IMG/VR virus record: IMGVR_UViG_3300031227_000201 | Coordinates: 1-35,463 of that record | Reading direction: 5' to 3' (one strand) | Source of the DNA: a virus | DNA length: 35,463 nt | Shown here: in pieces, positions 35,003-35,463 of the stretch | How the letters are laid out: every line of letters begins with the position of its first letter | Numbering within the stretch: the first letter of the stretch is position 1 | Notes under the pieces: generated by a model | The model's input: only the letters and a program-made list of their open reading frames with translations | What the model was told of the DNA's origin: nothing | Database searches by the model: none | Translations under genes and position numbers: made by a program

Positions 35003-35122
35003 TTTGATGGCGACCACGCCGCGGGCAACCTGGAACGAATCGAGCGCGGGCTGACATGGTCGAAGATGATCCACGAATGGCGAAAGTCATACGCGCTGAT
35101 GCGCCGCGAGTTCGGGGACTGA
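35003..35122 (+). pseudogene. C-terminal remnant of an unknown gene
   Basis: Open frame without a start, preceded at once by an in-frame TAG. It reads FDGDHAAGNLERIERGLTWS then KMIHEWRKSYALMRREFGD: helical, well-formed protein sequence. It lies directly after the HNH gene, so its 5' part may have been lost when the HNH gene arrived. Confidence 0.4.
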
Positions 35123-35173
35123 TGCGCCAACTTGCCCATTGTGGCATATTCCTGCAACGCAATCGAGATACGC

Positions 35174-35209
35174 GGTCAGACAATACCCGTTTGGGGTAAT
35201 CTGCTGACC
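35174..35209. other. nested hairpin between the convergent units
   Basis: GGTCAG...CTGACC encloses TACCC...GGGTA with a 5-nt loop. No T-tract. It stands where the rightward and leftward units meet, so it may be a rho-independent-like stop, an attachment core or a packaging site; none is proven. Confidence 0.45.
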
Positions 35210-35255
35210 ACGGAGCTGGATAGGACCGTAGGTACTTCCCAGCATCTACCGCCCG

Positions 35256-35441
35256 CTACTCCCACCGCACGCCAGGCCACTTGCGCTGCAGCCAGCGCGT
35301 GAGGCGTCCACCGTCAATGAACAGCGTACCGCCTGCCAGCATCAGCGCCCGTGGCACGCCCGGCGCAACCGGCCCCGCTGCAACGTGCAGCGAGAAGCCG
35401 TAGAGCAGCACGATGAGGCCCAGTTTTTCGAGTGTGGTCAT
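35256..35441 (-). CDS. small membrane protein (61 aa) at the right edge, partner of Tat1 if circular
   Basis: ATG at 35441 with AGAGGCAATTGAA upstream. MTTLEKLGLIVLLYGFSLHV is one membrane span, ALMLAGGTLFIDGG possibly a second, then a basic end (RWLQRKWPG). If position 35463 joins position 1, the Tat1 frame ends one base before this ATG, repeating the Tat-TM arrangement of 18264-19066. Confidence 0.65.
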   Translation of the reverse strand: MTTLEKLGLIVLLYGFSLHVAAGPVAPGVPRALMLAGGTLFIDGGRLTRWLQRKWPGVRWE

Positions 35442-35463
35442 TTCAATTGCCTCTATTTTCAAT

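Overview
The window looks like a double-stranded DNA phage genome, or a phage-derived element, of a bacterium. It carries large and small terminase, portal and Mu F-type head morphogenesis genes. It also has a lysis region (M23 peptidase and small membrane proteins) and a replication region (DnaB-like helicase, replication initiator, primase with a PriCT-like C-terminus). Genes are packed with ATGA/TGATG overlaps, Shine-Dalgarno sequences are strong (GGAGG, AAAGGGG), and several promoters match the sigma70 consensus. The host cannot be named. A DUF5320-like peptide and an NrdD-like glycyl-radical motif would fit an anaerobe, but that is weak.

Layout: two opposed transcription units start from one divergent promoter region at 28,180-28,270. 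The leftward unit runs from 28,161 to 1. It holds small early genes, an SNF2-type helicase overlapping a DNA methyltransferase, primase and replication genes with two HNH genes among them, small Zn-ribbon proteins, two Tat-signal/one-TM gene pairs, and two PD-(D/E)XK-like nucleases. After an internal promoter near 16,820 come holin-like, clan-A glycosidase-like and M23 genes, then a metallophosphoesterase, an NrdD-like peptide, a ParB-DUF4417 fusion, TerS, endonuclease VII-like HNH, TerL, portal, a Lar-like protein, Mu F, many tiny ORFs, a secreted hydrolase-like protein, a third related HNH gene and a third Tat-signal gene cut by the left edge. The rightward unit (28,293-35,122) begins with an intact TnpB/Cas12-like nuclease. 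A three-spacer CRISPR-like array follows, then small genes, a RecT-like annealing protein, a region of tiny genes separated by GC-rich hairpins, and a regulatory cassette with its own promoter and dyad operator.

The right-edge gene (leftward, one to two TM segments) and the cut left-edge Tat gene join in frame if the sequence is circular. This gives a third Tat-TM pair and suggests that the window may be a whole circularised genome. If so, no recognisable major capsid, tail tube, tape measure or tail fibre gene is present, so it could be a satellite-like element or have very divergent structural genes.

The most unusual part is 28,180-29,760. Two mirror-image promoters share long identical boxes. 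One drives replication; the other drives a TnpB-like nuclease with all RuvC residues. Immediately downstream lie two hairpins and three identical 29-nt repeats with 33-nt spacers, plus a degenerate last repeat. No cas genes are present. Other unusual points are the three Tat-TM cassettes, three paralogous HNH proteins with tandem Tyr/Lys-Glu repeats, and long hairpins translated inside tiny ORFs next to HNH genes.
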